A stretch of 64,000 bases of DNA from JASLCR01 sp036405235 (GCA_036405235.1 DASWYA010000001.1:620001-684000), one strand, 5' to 3'; positions 34,542-44,647 are shown, counted from the stretch's first letter. Program-made: numbers and translations. Notes: generated by a model from the letters alone, not told the origin.

Positions 34542-34997
34542 ATGCAAGCAAAAATAGATGTCATCCGAGCACTCACCTCTACTATTGCAAAACGAGCCTT
34601 ACTGATTATTTCTATTGCCGGTGCAGCTGCTTCTCTACTGCTTTTGATTGGCATCTGGGCGCTCGCACACTACCTGAGCGCATGGTGGTGGCTACTGCTC
34701 TTTATCTATATTCCGTGGCTCCTGATTGCACTCGTAATACTCGGTGTGGCAAAATTGATCACACATAAAATCTACCCTTATCCTCTAAACACTAGACAAA
34801 AGAGACTACTCAAAGATTTTGCAGACAAGATCCAGCATTTGCTCGAAAGCCGCGGCATGGGATGGTGGATGTTTGCATTTCTCTGTTTTAAAGACTTGCT
34901 ATTTTACCGTGATCTTAGGACATTGAAAGAATTAATTAGAAGTACCGCTAGCTTAAAACAAGATTTCGCTGACCTTGAGAGGTCGTTTGGCGAATAG
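34542..34997 (+). CDS. Membrane protein, unknown function
   Basis: 151 residues starting at ATG 34542 (an in-frame TTG at 34524 overlaps the promoter and is unlikely). Two membrane helices at about 18-42 and 48-74, then a soluble basic domain with conserved-looking LNTRQKRLLKDFADKIQ. Not recognised. A perfect TATAAT (34527-34532) ends 9 nt before the ATG. Confidence 0.72.
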   Translation: MQAKIDVIRALTSTIAKRALLIISIAGAAASLLLLIGIWALAHYLSAWWWLLLFIYIPWLLIALVILGVAKLITHKIYPYPLNTRQKRLLKDFADKIQHLLESRGMGWWMFAFLCFKDLLFYRDLRTLKELIRSTASLKQDFADLERSFGE

Positions 34998-35008
34998 TAT
35001 AGCCTAAC

Positions 35009-35563
35009 CTAGTCTTGACTAGGTTCCGACTCATCAAGAAGCTCACGAAGAGCAGCCACCGCAACTTGACTATCTTCAAGTCTGGCCATTTGCCCGGCGT
35101 CAACTCCCGACACCTCAACAGCTCGCCGCCAGTATTGGCTATTTGTTTTCTTGCGGATATACACTCCGACTTCACCGTCAGAGTGAGCTGATATCTCTAT
35201 AGGAAATGGCGGAGCCTCTCTGCGCTCTATCGCTTTCAATAACTCAGGAACGTATAATCGTGGCTTTATGCCATCTCGTGCTTCAGGCAAACGCGCTGCA
35301 AAAGCTGGTATTTCACCACTACTTACACCTTCTTTCAGCATTTCAATAGCATCATCAGGAGTTAGCCCTCTCTCAAGAGCTTGCTTGTAGATTGCGTTCA
35401 GTCGCAACTGATCCAGCTCCAAACCACGTGCTATCTCCTCACGAGTAAGTGAGATAGCTTCTGGAGAAACCACTGTTTCAATTGGCGGCTGCACATGCGG
35501 CACAGGAGCTTGTGGTATCGATGAAGGCTGTTCTTGGTTTTTATTTCGTCTAGTAAATTTCAT
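35009..35563 (-). CDS. Protein of unknown function
   Basis: 184 residues from the ATG at 35563 (a TTG two codons earlier is less likely). A basic N-terminus (MKFTRRNKNQ), a Pro-rich linker, then a helical domain (LTREEIARGLELDQLRLNAIYKQ, about 35-85) and a mixed C-terminal part with VGVYIRKKTNSQYWRRA. Soluble and not recognised. It lies convergent to the membrane protein at 34542. Confidence 0.68.
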   Translation of the reverse strand: MKFTRRNKNQEQPSSIPQAPVPHVQPPIETVVSPEAISLTREEIARGLELDQLRLNAIYKQALERGLTPDDAIEMLKEGVSSGEIPAFAARLPEARDGIKPRLYVPELLKAIERREAPPFPIEISAHSDGEVGVYIRKKTNSQYWRRAVEVSGVDAGQMARLEDSQVAVAALRELLDESEPSQD

Positions 35564-35654
35564 AAGCAATACTTTTAATAATACACTATTTAGCGAAATA
35601 TGTCAACCACTGCTCCCCTACGAACAGCTGGGATATTAGCGACGAAACAAGGCT

Positions 35655-37397
35655 TTACAGTCCAAGTTCTTTTTTCTGAGCGTCATCGACAAATGACGGT
35701 GAGTTCATCATCACATCCACACCAGAGCCATTCTTTGGAAATGCGATAACCTCACGGATGTTATTTTCACCCATGAGTTCCATGAACATACGGTCAACCC
35801 CAAACGCGCAGCCAGCATGTGGCGGAGCACCGAATTTGAAGGCGCCAAGCATAGCACCAAACTTATCCTCGACATACTTTTTGTCATAGCCAAGTAGCCC
35901 AAAGACACCATAAAGCACTTCCGGATTATGGTTGCGCACGCCGCCACTACAAATTTCATAGCCGTTCATCACCATGTCGTATTGGTCAGCCAAAATAGCT
36001 AGCTTCTCGTCATCAGTCGTAGCTTTGAGCGCTTCAACGCCGCCTTTTGGCATACTGAATGGGTTGTGTCCAAAGTCGACTTTTTTCCTAGTATCATCCC
36101 ACTCGTAGAATGGAAAGTCGACGATCCAGCAAAGAGCAATAACATTTGGATCTTTGAGCTGGAAGTGATCGGCAAATTCTGAGCGCAGACGACCAAGTAC
36201 TTTATTTACTACGCTTCGCTTGTCAGCACCGAAGAAAATTGTATCGCCATCCTCTGCACCGGTCTTTTCTTTTACTGCTGCGAGTTCAGCTTCTGAAAGG
36301 AATTTCGCAATTGGCGATTTCGCTTCTCCATTTTCGTATGAGATATAAGCTAGACCGCCGGCACCTTCCGACTTTGCGATTTCGGTAAAGCCATCAATTT
36401 GTTTACGACTGAGACTCAGACCATCTTTGACGCAAATTGCTTTGATCGTTTCCGCTGACTTAAACACTCCAAACTCAGTGTCTGCAAATACATTTGTCAG
36501 TTCTATCAGCTCCATACCAAATCTAAGATCTGGTTTGTCAGAGCCATATTTGTCCATTGCTTCTGCATACGGAATTCGTGGGATGTCTTCAGAAAGCAAT
36601 TTTTTGTCTGCAAAATCAGTCGAAAGCTGCTTGATGAGTGGATCAAACATCTGGCGGACTTCTTCTCCATCCTCAACGAAACTCATCTCCGCATCGAGCT
36701 GATAAAATTCACCATATAAACGGTCAGCACGCGGGTCTTCATCACGGAAGCAGGCCGCTAGCTGGTAGTAGCGTGGTATACCGCCAACCATGAGTAGCTG
36801 CTTGAACTGCTGAGGAGCTTGAGGTAAAGCATAAAACTTACCCTCGTGCATACGACTTGGAATCAAGAAGTCTCTCGCGCCCTCTGGGCTAGAATTTGCC
36901 AAAATTGGCGTAGTAACTTCGGTAAATTCTTGTGTTTCCATGTAGCTACGAATTACGCTAAACATTTCAGCGCGGCGCTTCAGCATGTGCTGCATCTTTG
37001 GCCTGCGAAGGTCAAGATAGCGATATTTCAGGCGCAGTTCCTCATTTGCCTGCTGCTCCGAAAAAGGCTGAATAGGTAGCGTATCAGCGCGGTTTAGCAC
37101 CTCTAGACTATCGACTACGACCTCAACTGTACCACTTTCAATATTTGGATTTACTAATTCTGGTGCACGTGCTTTTACTTCACCATTTGCCTTGATAACA
37201 AATTCATCACGCAGACCCTCGGCAATAGAGAATGCTTCAGCCTGCTCAGGATTTATGACGAGCTGGATCAGCCCCTTGTGATCGCGAAGATCAATAAAAA
37301 TTAACCCACCATGATCACGTCTAGACTGCACCCAACCGGCGAGGCTGATAGTTTGACCGACTACTCCGGCCACTTCACTACTTAAAATTCTTTTCAT
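35655..37397 (-). CDS. aspS: Aspartyl-tRNA synthetase
   Basis: 580 residues, bacterial type. An N-terminal OB-fold anticodon-binding domain (VQSRRDHGGLIFIDLRDH), the class II motif 2 region FRDEDPRADRLYGEFYQLD, the bacterial GAD insertion (about 280-410), and motif 3 GCAFGVDRMFMELMG. Charges tRNA-Asp; whether it is also non-discriminating for tRNA-Asn depends on genes outside this window. TATAAT (37408-37413) lies 10 nt before the ATG. Confidence 0.97.
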   Translation of the reverse strand: MKRILSSEVAGVVGQTISLAGWVQSRRDHGGLIFIDLRDHKGLIQLVINPEQAEAFSIAEGLRDEFVIKANGEVKARAPELVNPNIESGTVEVVVDSLEVLNRADTLPIQPFSEQQANEELRLKYRYLDLRRPKMQHMLKRRAEMFSVIRSYMETQEFTEVTTPILANSSPEGARDFLIPSRMHEGKFYALPQAPQQFKQLLMVGGIPRYYQLAACFRDEDPRADRLYGEFYQLDAEMSFVEDGEEVRQMFDPLIKQLSTDFADKKLLSEDIPRIPYAEAMDKYGSDKPDLRFGMELIELTNVFADTEFGVFKSAETIKAICVKDGLSLSRKQIDGFTEIAKSEGAGGLAYISYENGEAKSPIAKFLSEAELAAVKEKTGAEDGDTIFFGADKRSVVNKVLGRLRSEFADHFQLKDPNVIALCWIVDFPFYEWDDTRKKVDFGHNPFSMPKGGVEALKATTDDEKLAILADQYDMVMNGYEICSGGVRNHNPEVLYGVFGLLGYDKKYVEDKFGAMLGAFKFGAPPHAGCAFGVDRMFMELMGENNIREVIAFPKNGSGVDVMMNSPSFVDDAQKKELGL

Positions 37398-37485
37398 ACT
37401 TCCCTTGATTATACCTATTCTCCTCTGTTCGCGCTAGATCAAAGAAGCTGTTATACTATTAGTTAGAAATAATTTCGAAATAAAC

Positions 37486-39177
37486 ATGCCAGAACAACAC
37501 ATATTTGCAGAACTCAGCCTCGTATTTGTCATCGTCGCTCTTGTGGCTGGGCTCATGCGGTATCTACGCCAACCTTTGATACTCGGCTATATTCTGACCG
37601 GCATACTTGTCGGCCCGTTGATGCTAAATCTTATTCATTCGAAAGAAGCATTTGAAGGGTTCTCAGAGATTGGCATTGTGCTACTGCTTTTCATCATAGG
37701 ACTTGGGATGAATATAACTGTCATTCGTAGTCTAGGAAAAGTTTCTCTGCTCACCGCTGCAGCGATCTTAGTACCTATTGGTGGCTTAGGATGGGCAATC
37801 GGACACGCTGTGGGATTTGATAATAACACTGCGTTAATTGTAGGACTGGCTCTATTTTTCAGTAGTACCATCATCATCTTGAAGGCTCTATCTGACAAGA
37901 AACAACTCAATCGACTCCACGGACAAATTGCGATCGGTGTGATTATCGTTGACGATGTCGTTGCAACGCTTGCGATTGTCATCGTAACCGCACTTGGCCA
38001 AGGTGATAATCTATCTTTGCAAGACTTCGCATGGATGGCTCTAAAAGCCTTTGGGATTGGTCTTTTGCTCTTCGTTGCAGGCGTTAAGATAATCCCACAT
38101 TTCGCAAAAAAGTTTGCTAAGAGTCAAGAATTTCTTTTCCTCTTTGCTGTCGCATGGGGGTTTGGCATTGCAAGCTTATTTAGCTGGGCTGGATTCTCAC
38201 CTGAAGTTGGAGCACTATTTGCTGGCGTAAGTCTCGCTTCCATTCCGTACGCAACCGAGATGAGTGCACGGCTCAAGCCGCTGCGAGATTTCTTCGTCGT
38301 ACTGTTTTTCGTTTCTCTTGGCGAGAGCTTTGTATTTGATAATTTTGGCTCAATCATCATCCCAGCGCTGCTGCTTTCACTTATTGTCATAGTTGGAAAG
38401 CCGCTCTTTGTTATGAGCAGCCTTGGGGCGCTTGGCTACACAAAATTAACGAGCTTTAAAGCTGGCATAAATCTATCTCAAATCAGTGAATTTTCTATCG
38501 TGCTCGTCGTACTCGCAAGCACACAGCATATCATTGCACCAAGCACCGTGAGTATTATCACGCTTGTTGCATTGATCACGATTGCCATTTCATCGTATTT
38601 GATGAAGTATGATGATCAGCTCTATCGACTACTCGAAAAACGTCTCTCGTTTTTTGAACGCAAAAATATTCGTGAAAAAAACAAGCAGCGCGGCATATAT
38701 ACGAGTATCCTCTTTGGCTACCAACACGGAGGCTATGAATTTTTAAAGCTCTTTAGAGATACAAAACAAAAATATCTAGTCGTTGACTACGATCCAGAAG
38801 TCATTGAGCATCTTGAGACACAAGGCGTGCGACATGCCTACGGTGACGTGACCGACCACGAGTTTCTAGAGGAGATAAATGCCGGCCATGTAAAATTTGC
38901 CGCCAGTACAATACTTGACGTAGACGTAAACAAGCGCTTGCTGCATTTTCTTCATCGCTACAACAATGACGCTACTTTTATCTGCCACGCTCACACATAC
39001 GAGGACGCATTGGAACTGTACGAACGCGGCGCGAGCTACGTGATCCTGCCTCGATTCCTCGGAAGCGAATACATCACTACGCATATCAAGCGTTATGGTT
39101 TAGAAAAGAAAGCTTTCGAACGATTCAGACAAAAACACATCGTCAGCATCGGCAAACAGGCAGTTGAAAACACTTAG
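37486..39177 (+). CDS. CPA2-type cation/proton antiporter with TrkA-N domain
   Basis: 563 residues. Residues 1-380 hold about 12-13 membrane helices with the CPA2/Kef pattern (GYILTGILVGP, LLFIIGLGMN, IGVIIVDDVVAT with two Asp in the ion site). A cytoplasmic RCK/TrkA-N-like domain follows, including FGYQHGGYEFLKLF and VVDYDPEVIEHLE (Rossmann, NAD-type). Probably K+ or Na+ efflux. A TATACT box lies about 29 nt upstream, so this gene has an ordinary short leader. It overlaps the next gene's end by 4 nt. Confidence 0.9.
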   Translation: MPEQHIFAELSLVFVIVALVAGLMRYLRQPLILGYILTGILVGPLMLNLIHSKEAFEGFSEIGIVLLLFIIGLGMNITVIRSLGKVSLLTAAAILVPIGGLGWAIGHAVGFDNNTALIVGLALFFSSTIIILKALSDKKQLNRLHGQIAIGVIIVDDVVATLAIVIVTALGQGDNLSLQDFAWMALKAFGIGLLLFVAGVKIIPHFAKKFAKSQEFLFLFAVAWGFGIASLFSWAGFSPEVGALFAGVSLASIPYATEMSARLKPLRDFFVVLFFVSLGESFVFDNFGSIIIPALLLSLIVIVGKPLFVMSSLGALGYTKLTSFKAGINLSQISEFSIVLVVLASTQHIIAPSTVSIITLVALITIAISSYLMKYDDQLYRLLEKRLSFFERKNIREKNKQRGIYTSILFGYQHGGYEFLKLFRDTKQKYLVVDYDPEVIEHLETQGVRHAYGDVTDHEFLEEINAGHVKFAASTILDVDVNKRLLHFLHRYNNDATFICHAHTYEDALELYERGASYVILPRFLGSEYITTHIKRYGLEKKAFERFRQKHIVSIGKQAVENT

Positions 39178-40193
39178 ACGTCTTGGCTTTTTGGATGGCT
39201 GTTGTTTTTTCGCGGATTTCTAGCAGCGACAACTCTTAAGTCGTCATGTGCATCAAATTCGTCAACAATCTTACGGCCGATGAGCGCTTCAATCACATCC
39301 TCAAGACTAAGAAGACCTACTGTCTCGCGATATTCATTCACCACAACAAATAGATGATGGCGCGTTTTTAGGAACGCAGCAAGTGCATGGTCAAGCGTTT
39401 GATCTAGGTGGATGTAAAATACGCGAGACTCCATCGCAGTATCAACTCTCGCAGTATGCTTTTTAGTTGTATCCAAAGTTAAAAGATCACGCAGGTGCAA
39501 GACACCTACGACATGATCCATATCTTGGTCTATGACTGGAAAGCGACTGTGGCCAGTCTTGTGTAGATCATCCAAAACAAGCGGACCGAGAATCTCGCTC
39601 TTTTTTACACTGTCGATCACGCTACGTGGTGTCATAACTTCACTTACCGGGAGATTTCTAAAATGCAAGCTGCTCTTTATGAGCAGCTGCTCATCGTGTG
39701 TTAATAACGTACCAGCCTGTGATACAAGATGTTGCAGCTCTTCGCGAGATGTCAGTCTTGTATCTGCCGTACCTGGTGTGACTACACGCAGGAGAGAAAA
39801 TATCTTAGGGTAGCGCTGGATAAAATTGATAATCTGCGACTCGTATTTCTCGTACAACTTTTGTGCTTGACGACGTATAAAAGAAAGACGAGAAACAGCA
39901 CCATATTCAAGCGCCAGCAGAACCGCGAGAAGTAGCCCAACAATCCAGCCGAACAAGTACACCAGAGTAACTACACTCAGTACGAGAAATAAGGAAGCCG
40001 CAGCTCGTTGCAGCGATAAAAGATCTCCATAATATCGCGCTCGCTCCTGCTCAATTTTTGTCTCTTTTTCTCCAGCTTTTATCCGACGATCAATCTCAAA
40101 CTGAGAAAAATTCGATGGAGTGACTGAAATTGCACTGACTAATAGCAAGCAAGCAATAAGTATGATCACAAGCACAAACAAGATTTCTACCAT
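39174..40193 (-). CDS. CNNM/CorC-like CBS-pair membrane protein
   Basis: 339 residues. Membrane segments at about 2-24, 62-80 and 82-102, then a linker and the CBS pair (about 185-315: MTPRSVIDSVKK, HSRFPVIDQDMDHVVGVLHLRDLL, FVVVNEYRETVGLLSLEDVIEALIG) typical of CNNM/hemolysin-like proteins involved in Mg/Co efflux. The C-terminal CorC_HlyC domain is absent and the N-terminal DUF21 region is short. TAGAAT ends 6 nt before the ATG. Confidence 0.85.
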   Translation of the reverse strand: MVEILFVLVIILIACLLLVSAISVTPSNFSQFEIDRRIKAGEKETKIEQERARYYGDLLSLQRAAASLFLVLSVVTLVYLFGWIVGLLLAVLLALEYGAVSRLSFIRRQAQKLYEKYESQIINFIQRYPKIFSLLRVVTPGTADTRLTSREELQHLVSQAGTLLTHDEQLLIKSSLHFRNLPVSEVMTPRSVIDSVKKSEILGPLVLDDLHKTGHSRFPVIDQDMDHVVGVLHLRDLLTLDTTKKHTARVDTAMESRVFYIHLDQTLDHALAAFLKTRHHLFVVVNEYRETVGLLSLEDVIEALIGRKIVDEFDAHDDLRVVAARNPRKNNSHPKSQDV

Positions 40194-40269
40194 ACGTCCA
40201 TTCTAGCGGTAGAATTCAAAATTTGCTACACTAAAGATAGTAATTAAGCCCAGGGGGGATAATAGTACA

Positions 40270-41040
40270 GTGACCAGAAATACATGGATTATATTTACAG
40301 CAGTTGTAGTAGCCGTATTCGGCGGACTCATATACTTTTCGACAAGAAATAGTATCGATGTGAGCAAGGTAAACGAGAATTCTGTTCTCGCTGCAGATGC
40401 ACAATCGGGTAATATTGCAGACCACGTCTTTGGTAATCCAAAGAGTAAGGTTGTACTTGTTGAGTACGGTGATTATCAGTGTCCAGGCTGTGGCTCAGCA
40501 TACCAGCCACTCAAAACAGCAAGCGAAAAATATAAAGGTGAAATGGCATTTGTATTCCGCAACTTCCCACTCACTAACATGCACCCAAATGCTCGTGCAG
40601 CGGCAGCAGTAGCTGAATCAGCCGGCATACTCGGAAAGTTCTGGGAGATGCACGATAAACTTTACGAGACTCAGGACGAATGGTCAGGCGCAACATCAGA
40701 GCAGCGAACCAAATTCTTCACATCATATGCAGTATCAATCGGGCTTGATGAGGCAAAATTCACCGCGACACTAAAAGAGCAAAGTGAAACCATCAATCAG
40801 AAGATCAGCTTTGACACAGCACTGGGCCGCAAAATAGGCGTTGATGGAACACCTGGCATCTACCTAAACGGCAAGAAAGTCGAAGGCGATGTAAAGGACG
40901 GAAAGCTTATCCCTTCAGACAGTGACAGCTCGACTCCTCCAGTATGGTCAAACATTGAAACACTTGAGCAGTTCTTCCTACAGCCTGCTTTTAAGGAAAA
41001 CGGTGTCAAGATAGAAGAGCCAAAGACTAAAAAATCTTAA
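40270..41040 (+). CDS. DsbA-like thioredoxin-fold protein, membrane-anchored
   Basis: 256 residues from a GTG start with a purine-rich GGGGGGAT about 14 nt upstream. One membrane helix (about 7-25) is followed by a thioredoxin fold with active site CPGC in YGDYQCPGCGSAYQPL, the inserted helical domain typical of DsbA_4/Thioredoxin_4 proteins, and cis-Pro in DGTPGIYLNG. It probably forms or isomerises disulfides in exported proteins, consistent with Cys pairs in several surface proteins here. It overlaps the corA gene's end by 14 nt. Confidence 0.9.
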   Translation: MTRNTWIIFTAVVVAVFGGLIYFSTRNSIDVSKVNENSVLAADAQSGNIADHVFGNPKSKVVLVEYGDYQCPGCGSAYQPLKTASEKYKGEMAFVFRNFPLTNMHPNARAAAAVAESAGILGKFWEMHDKLYETQDEWSGATSEQRTKFFTSYAVSIGLDEAKFTATLKEQSETINQKISFDTALGRKIGVDGTPGIYLNGKKVEGDVKDGKLIPSDSDSSTPPVWSNIETLEQFFLQPAFKENGVKIEEPKTKKS

Positions 41041-41959
41041 ATCGTTTCGCAACTACGTAGACAATCAGCATTAATGCCACAGTAAAGCCAACAACTGCCC
41101 CGTACGCCCACGGGGCATCGGCATATGGCAATGCTATGTTCATACCGTACATTCCGTAAAATACGTTTGGCAACGTAATCAGCACAGTGAGTACTGTCAG
41201 GGTCTTCATGCGTTGGTTGAGCTTATTGTTGGCAATTGTACTATACGCATTTCGAATGCTCTCAACTCGTCCCTTATAGCTCTCTACGGCTACAAGGAGC
41301 TGCTTGAGCTGCAGGCTGATATCGTCAAGAGATTCGTTCATCGACTCATCTATTACCGAATAGCTTCCGCTGCGAAGACGCTCGACAACCGTGTGGATGC
41401 CCCCAAGATTCATACGATATGATGTAAGATTGTCTTCTACGACAACAAAGTGAATGAAATCTTGATTGTTAACTTCATGAGTACGCAAGCGATTGGCCGT
41501 GTCATTGATACTGCGCTCTGTGTGATGCAACAAATCTACGTACGCCTCGACACATGCTGCTATTATTCCAAGCAGAAGCTCGTCTGTCTTTGTAGTAGTA
41601 ATCGGAAGAGTCACTCGCTTGATCACATCAAGACTCAGTGAATCAAACTGTGTAAGACTTATAAGTGTATCCGGACGAACAACAGCAAGCAGTGGCGCGG
41701 TTACAACATGACCGGATTTCGCCAAGTGTGGCAACCGCAGAAATACATAGAGATCATCAAGGTGAGCTTCTGTCCTAGGAAGCTCTTGGTGGTCCCTGAC
41801 ATCATAGACAATATTGGCAGCGAGATCGTAATCTTTAATAAGTTGATTAATCTCTTCTACTGTTAGATTGCTGCCACTAACCCACATGCCACTTTTCAGT
41901 GGTTTCTTTAACTCTTCAAATTCCTCACCCTGTGAGCGCTTTGAGTAATACGCCAACAT
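41027..41959 (-). CDS. corA: CorA-family divalent cation channel
   Basis: 310 residues: N-terminal cytoplasmic alpha/beta domain, long stalk helix, two C-terminal membrane helices with the pore motif YGMYGMN between them, and a basic end (AKRFKIF). Transports Mg2+ and related ions. An extended -10 (TGATATACT) ends 10 nt before the ATG. A second copy lies at 50119. Confidence 0.95.
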   Translation of the reverse strand: MLAYYSKRSQGEEFEELKKPLKSGMWVSGSNLTVEEINQLIKDYDLAANIVYDVRDHQELPRTEAHLDDLYVFLRLPHLAKSGHVVTAPLLAVVRPDTLISLTQFDSLSLDVIKRVTLPITTTKTDELLLGIIAACVEAYVDLLHHTERSINDTANRLRTHEVNNQDFIHFVVVEDNLTSYRMNLGGIHTVVERLRSGSYSVIDESMNESLDDISLQLKQLLVAVESYKGRVESIRNAYSTIANNKLNQRMKTLTVLTVLITLPNVFYGMYGMNIALPYADAPWAYGAVVGFTVALMLIVYVVAKRFKIF

Positions 41960-42007
41960 CTTAAAGGTTAGTATATCAGAGCTTATGCTTTCTTTGCTAC
42001 TCTAGAG

Positions 42008-43528
42008 CTACCAAAGTGGCCAAACTTTAGCACCGACAACACCGAGGACTTCTTTGGTAGAGATAGGGCCATTAAATCTCGAGTCAATCGAAGCCGGCCG
42101 ATTATCACCGCTGACGAATATTTCGCTTCGAGCTAGCTGTATATCAATATTCTCTGTCTTCTCATCGGGAGTCATAGCTTTCTGCCAAGAACTACCATCA
42201 TCCGGCTGAAAACCTTTTGGATACTCTTGATTATACACAGTGAGGATGCCGTCTTTTATAACTACACGCTCTCCAGGTAGTGCGATCACCCGTTTTATCA
42301 AGGTAAGACCAGTGACATCATCAGTTGAGAGAACGGCATTCCCGAACGATGAGTTCACGATGACCACCTCACCGCGTTTTGGCACATATTCAGTATTATT
42401 GAGTGACGCAAGTGTCTTTGGAATCTTATTAAGCAGCACTTGGTTGCCCGTAAAGTATGTCTTTTCCATGCTGTGACCATCGATTGAGATAATCTGAGCA
42501 ACATACGTATTCGTAAAGATGATGACAAGCATAATCACACACAGAGTCGCGATACTACCAATAACAAGTCTCGCTATCTTGACTCCTTTTTGACTTTGAA
42601 CTGCGTAGTATATTCTCTGAAATATATTAAGTGCTTTTTCGACTTCTAATCCATGGTGCACCCGCCAATCATGACGTTTTCGGAGCATCCTCAAGACGAG
42701 CAATATAATAGCTAGTCCAAGAATAATACATACTAACCAGATAAGAATTGTGAGCGTATCAGGATACTTCTGTGTGAGCCGAAAGAGAAAGTTCCCAAAA
42801 TTATCTGTATATGTAATTGGTGCTTTTGATTCGAGAACGATCTGCTGCCCAGAGTCATATACAATAACTCTCGTAAGCGGCTGGTCTCCGTACTCTATGT
42901 AGCGTGAGTCAAATTCCTCGAGATGGTTAGACGTATAGGCCAGTGTTCCATCTGTGTAATATCGAACTTGCTTTGCTGTATCGAGCGCTGGATCAACAAC
43001 TTCAACAACCCTAAGAGAGTCTTGGTTAAGAAGCGTACCAGTTGGTCGAACAAACCCTGGTTGACCAGCCACAGTCAGGGTACATTCTGTGGTTGGCTTA
43101 CATATAGGCTTGTCGTGTGGCAAGAGCATGATTGATGGACGATTTGCATCTGGCAAACGACTTAGAATTGTTGACGCAAGCTGCAGAGTATACGACTCGT
43201 TTGACGCAGTGAACTCGCCGACTTTCGTCCACCTGTCACCACTCGCTGTCACTTGACCAATCTTCACACAGTCGCCGTATGCGCCTGACTCTGACTGAGC
43301 AAAGCTTTGCACCTTGGCAGACTCTCCGCGCTTAGCAAGTCGCGCAAATACATCGTATTTTTTCTCAGTTAGCTCCAATATCCCTGTGTATGAAGGCAGC
43401 TCGCTACAACCTGTATTGACCGTAAGATCCTCTATGTCGGCGTACGCTGGCACACTAATAGATATAATACCCGCACCCGCCATCAGAACAGTGAGCAGCA
43501 AGTACTTAATGTATTTCTTTAACGTCAT
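42008..43528 (-). CDS. lepB: Signal peptidase I with a large N-terminal extracytoplasmic domain
   Basis: 506 residues, about twice the usual length. Residues 10-30 form a signal peptide or anchor and 31-255 an outside domain with Cys41, Cys87, Cys143 and Cys149. A membrane helix lies at about 258-280, a second at about 321-342, and the catalytic domain follows with Ser353 in DGHSMEKTY, Lys412 in LIKRVIALPGE and GDNRPASIDSR near the end. It would cleave Sec signal peptides of the many exported proteins in this region. The extra domain is not recognised. TACAAT lies 11 nt before the ATG. Confidence 0.9.
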   Translation of the reverse strand: MTLKKYIKYLLLTVLMAGAGIISISVPAYADIEDLTVNTGCSELPSYTGILELTEKKYDVFARLAKRGESAKVQSFAQSESGAYGDCVKIGQVTASGDRWTKVGEFTASNESYTLQLASTILSRLPDANRPSIMLLPHDKPICKPTTECTLTVAGQPGFVRPTGTLLNQDSLRVVEVVDPALDTAKQVRYYTDGTLAYTSNHLEEFDSRYIEYGDQPLTRVIVYDSGQQIVLESKAPITYTDNFGNFLFRLTQKYPDTLTILIWLVCIILGLAIILLVLRMLRKRHDWRVHHGLEVEKALNIFQRIYYAVQSQKGVKIARLVIGSIATLCVIMLVIIFTNTYVAQIISIDGHSMEKTYFTGNQVLLNKIPKTLASLNNTEYVPKRGEVVIVNSSFGNAVLSTDDVTGLTLIKRVIALPGERVVIKDGILTVYNQEYPKGFQPDDGSSWQKAMTPDEKTENIDIQLARSEIFVSGDNRPASIDSRFNGPISTKEVLGVVGAKVWPLW

Positions 43529-43606
43529 AGTTATGCTTTATTGTACGCCACGAGGAGCGACCAGTGCGAATCTGTAGCAACCAAGCACCAGCCTTACGTA
43601 ATATTT

Positions 43607-44563
43607 CTAGCTACAAGCTTTTGCCGCCGTATATTTCACGGTTGGTGCAGATGCTTGCGCTCGAGTTATTTGCTTGCTTCGGCACTTTGAGCTGTATCCG
43701 ATTCCGCTACCAGTAGTCTTTGTAAAGTACTGCTTGCCTCTCTGTGCGCAGCTAATCGTGTAATGATAATGAGATTGACTTATAGTCGGACAAGTGCTTT
43801 CCTTTTGAGGACTATCCCATACGATCGATGTTGGATAACACCCTCTAGCAGTGGATGTAAATGTACCAATTTGACCAGTCGCACATGCATGTCGCTTAAC
43901 AACCACTGGTGTCTTGTCTTCACTCTTTTTCTTTTTCAGGTCAGATAAATGATTTTTAGCTTTTCTAATGTCTGCCTTTAAATCATTCACCTTTTGCTCT
44001 GCTCGCGATACCTGCTTTTGAGCAGCTACGTAAGCCTGATAGGTAGGCCATTTTTCACGTACAGCAACAGCTGGCGCTTCAGCTTTTTGGTGCACTTTCT
44101 TTGCGCTAGCAATTTTTGCTTCTAACGACTTAATTGTTTTGCGTTCCTTGGCAGATACGCCATTCTTTTTTAAAGCAGCAATTTGCTTTTTGAGCGCGTC
44201 TCGTTTAGCTGCATATACTTTGTCCGCAGCCCACTTCGCTTTAAATTTTTTATCGATAGCTGGGTCAGCTTTCATCTGAGCATTACGATGAGCAAAATAT
44301 CGTTTTTGAGCAGCATCTGCAAGCTCCACCTTTTTCTTGTAGGTTGCCTGAGCCTGAGTAAGCTGACTTTCTAGATTAGTGATTTTTTTCTCGGCCGCTT
44401 TTATCTGCGTCGTACTGCCAACAGTATTCTGCCCACCCGCATTAGATGTTTGTCGTTGCCAGGCATTATAGCCAACAAATCCTAGTATCCCTATGAGAGC
44501 TACTACTATCCCTACGATTAGGACGAGGTGATGTGAGCCACGTTCAGCTTTTCTTTTTTGCAT
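43607..44563 (-). CDS. Membrane-anchored coiled-coil protein with Cys-rich C-terminus
   Basis: 318 residues: a basic start, a membrane helix at about 12-34, a long Lys/Ala-rich coiled coil (about 55-215), and a C-terminal domain (220-318) with six Cys (in ACATG, GCYP, TCPT, SCAQ, KCRS and KACS). The layout suggests a stalk presenting a disulfide-stabilised head outside the cell. Function unknown. AAGGAAA Shine-Dalgarno. It follows the signal peptidase on the same strand. Confidence 0.78.
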   Translation of the reverse strand: MQKRKAERGSHHLVLIVGIVVALIGILGFVGYNAWQRQTSNAGGQNTVGSTTQIKAAEKKITNLESQLTQAQATYKKKVELADAAQKRYFAHRNAQMKADPAIDKKFKAKWAADKVYAAKRDALKKQIAALKKNGVSAKERKTIKSLEAKIASAKKVHQKAEAPAVAVREKWPTYQAYVAAQKQVSRAEQKVNDLKADIRKAKNHLSDLKKKKSEDKTPVVVKRHACATGQIGTFTSTARGCYPTSIVWDSPQKESTCPTISQSHYHYTISCAQRGKQYFTKTTGSGIGYSSKCRSKQITRAQASAPTVKYTAAKACS

Positions 44564-44647
44564 TTGTTTTCCTTTTTGAATTTAACCTAACTGCAGAATA
44601 CTCTTTACAAAGCATAATTGCAATAGTTTCAGACAAATATCAGGAAA

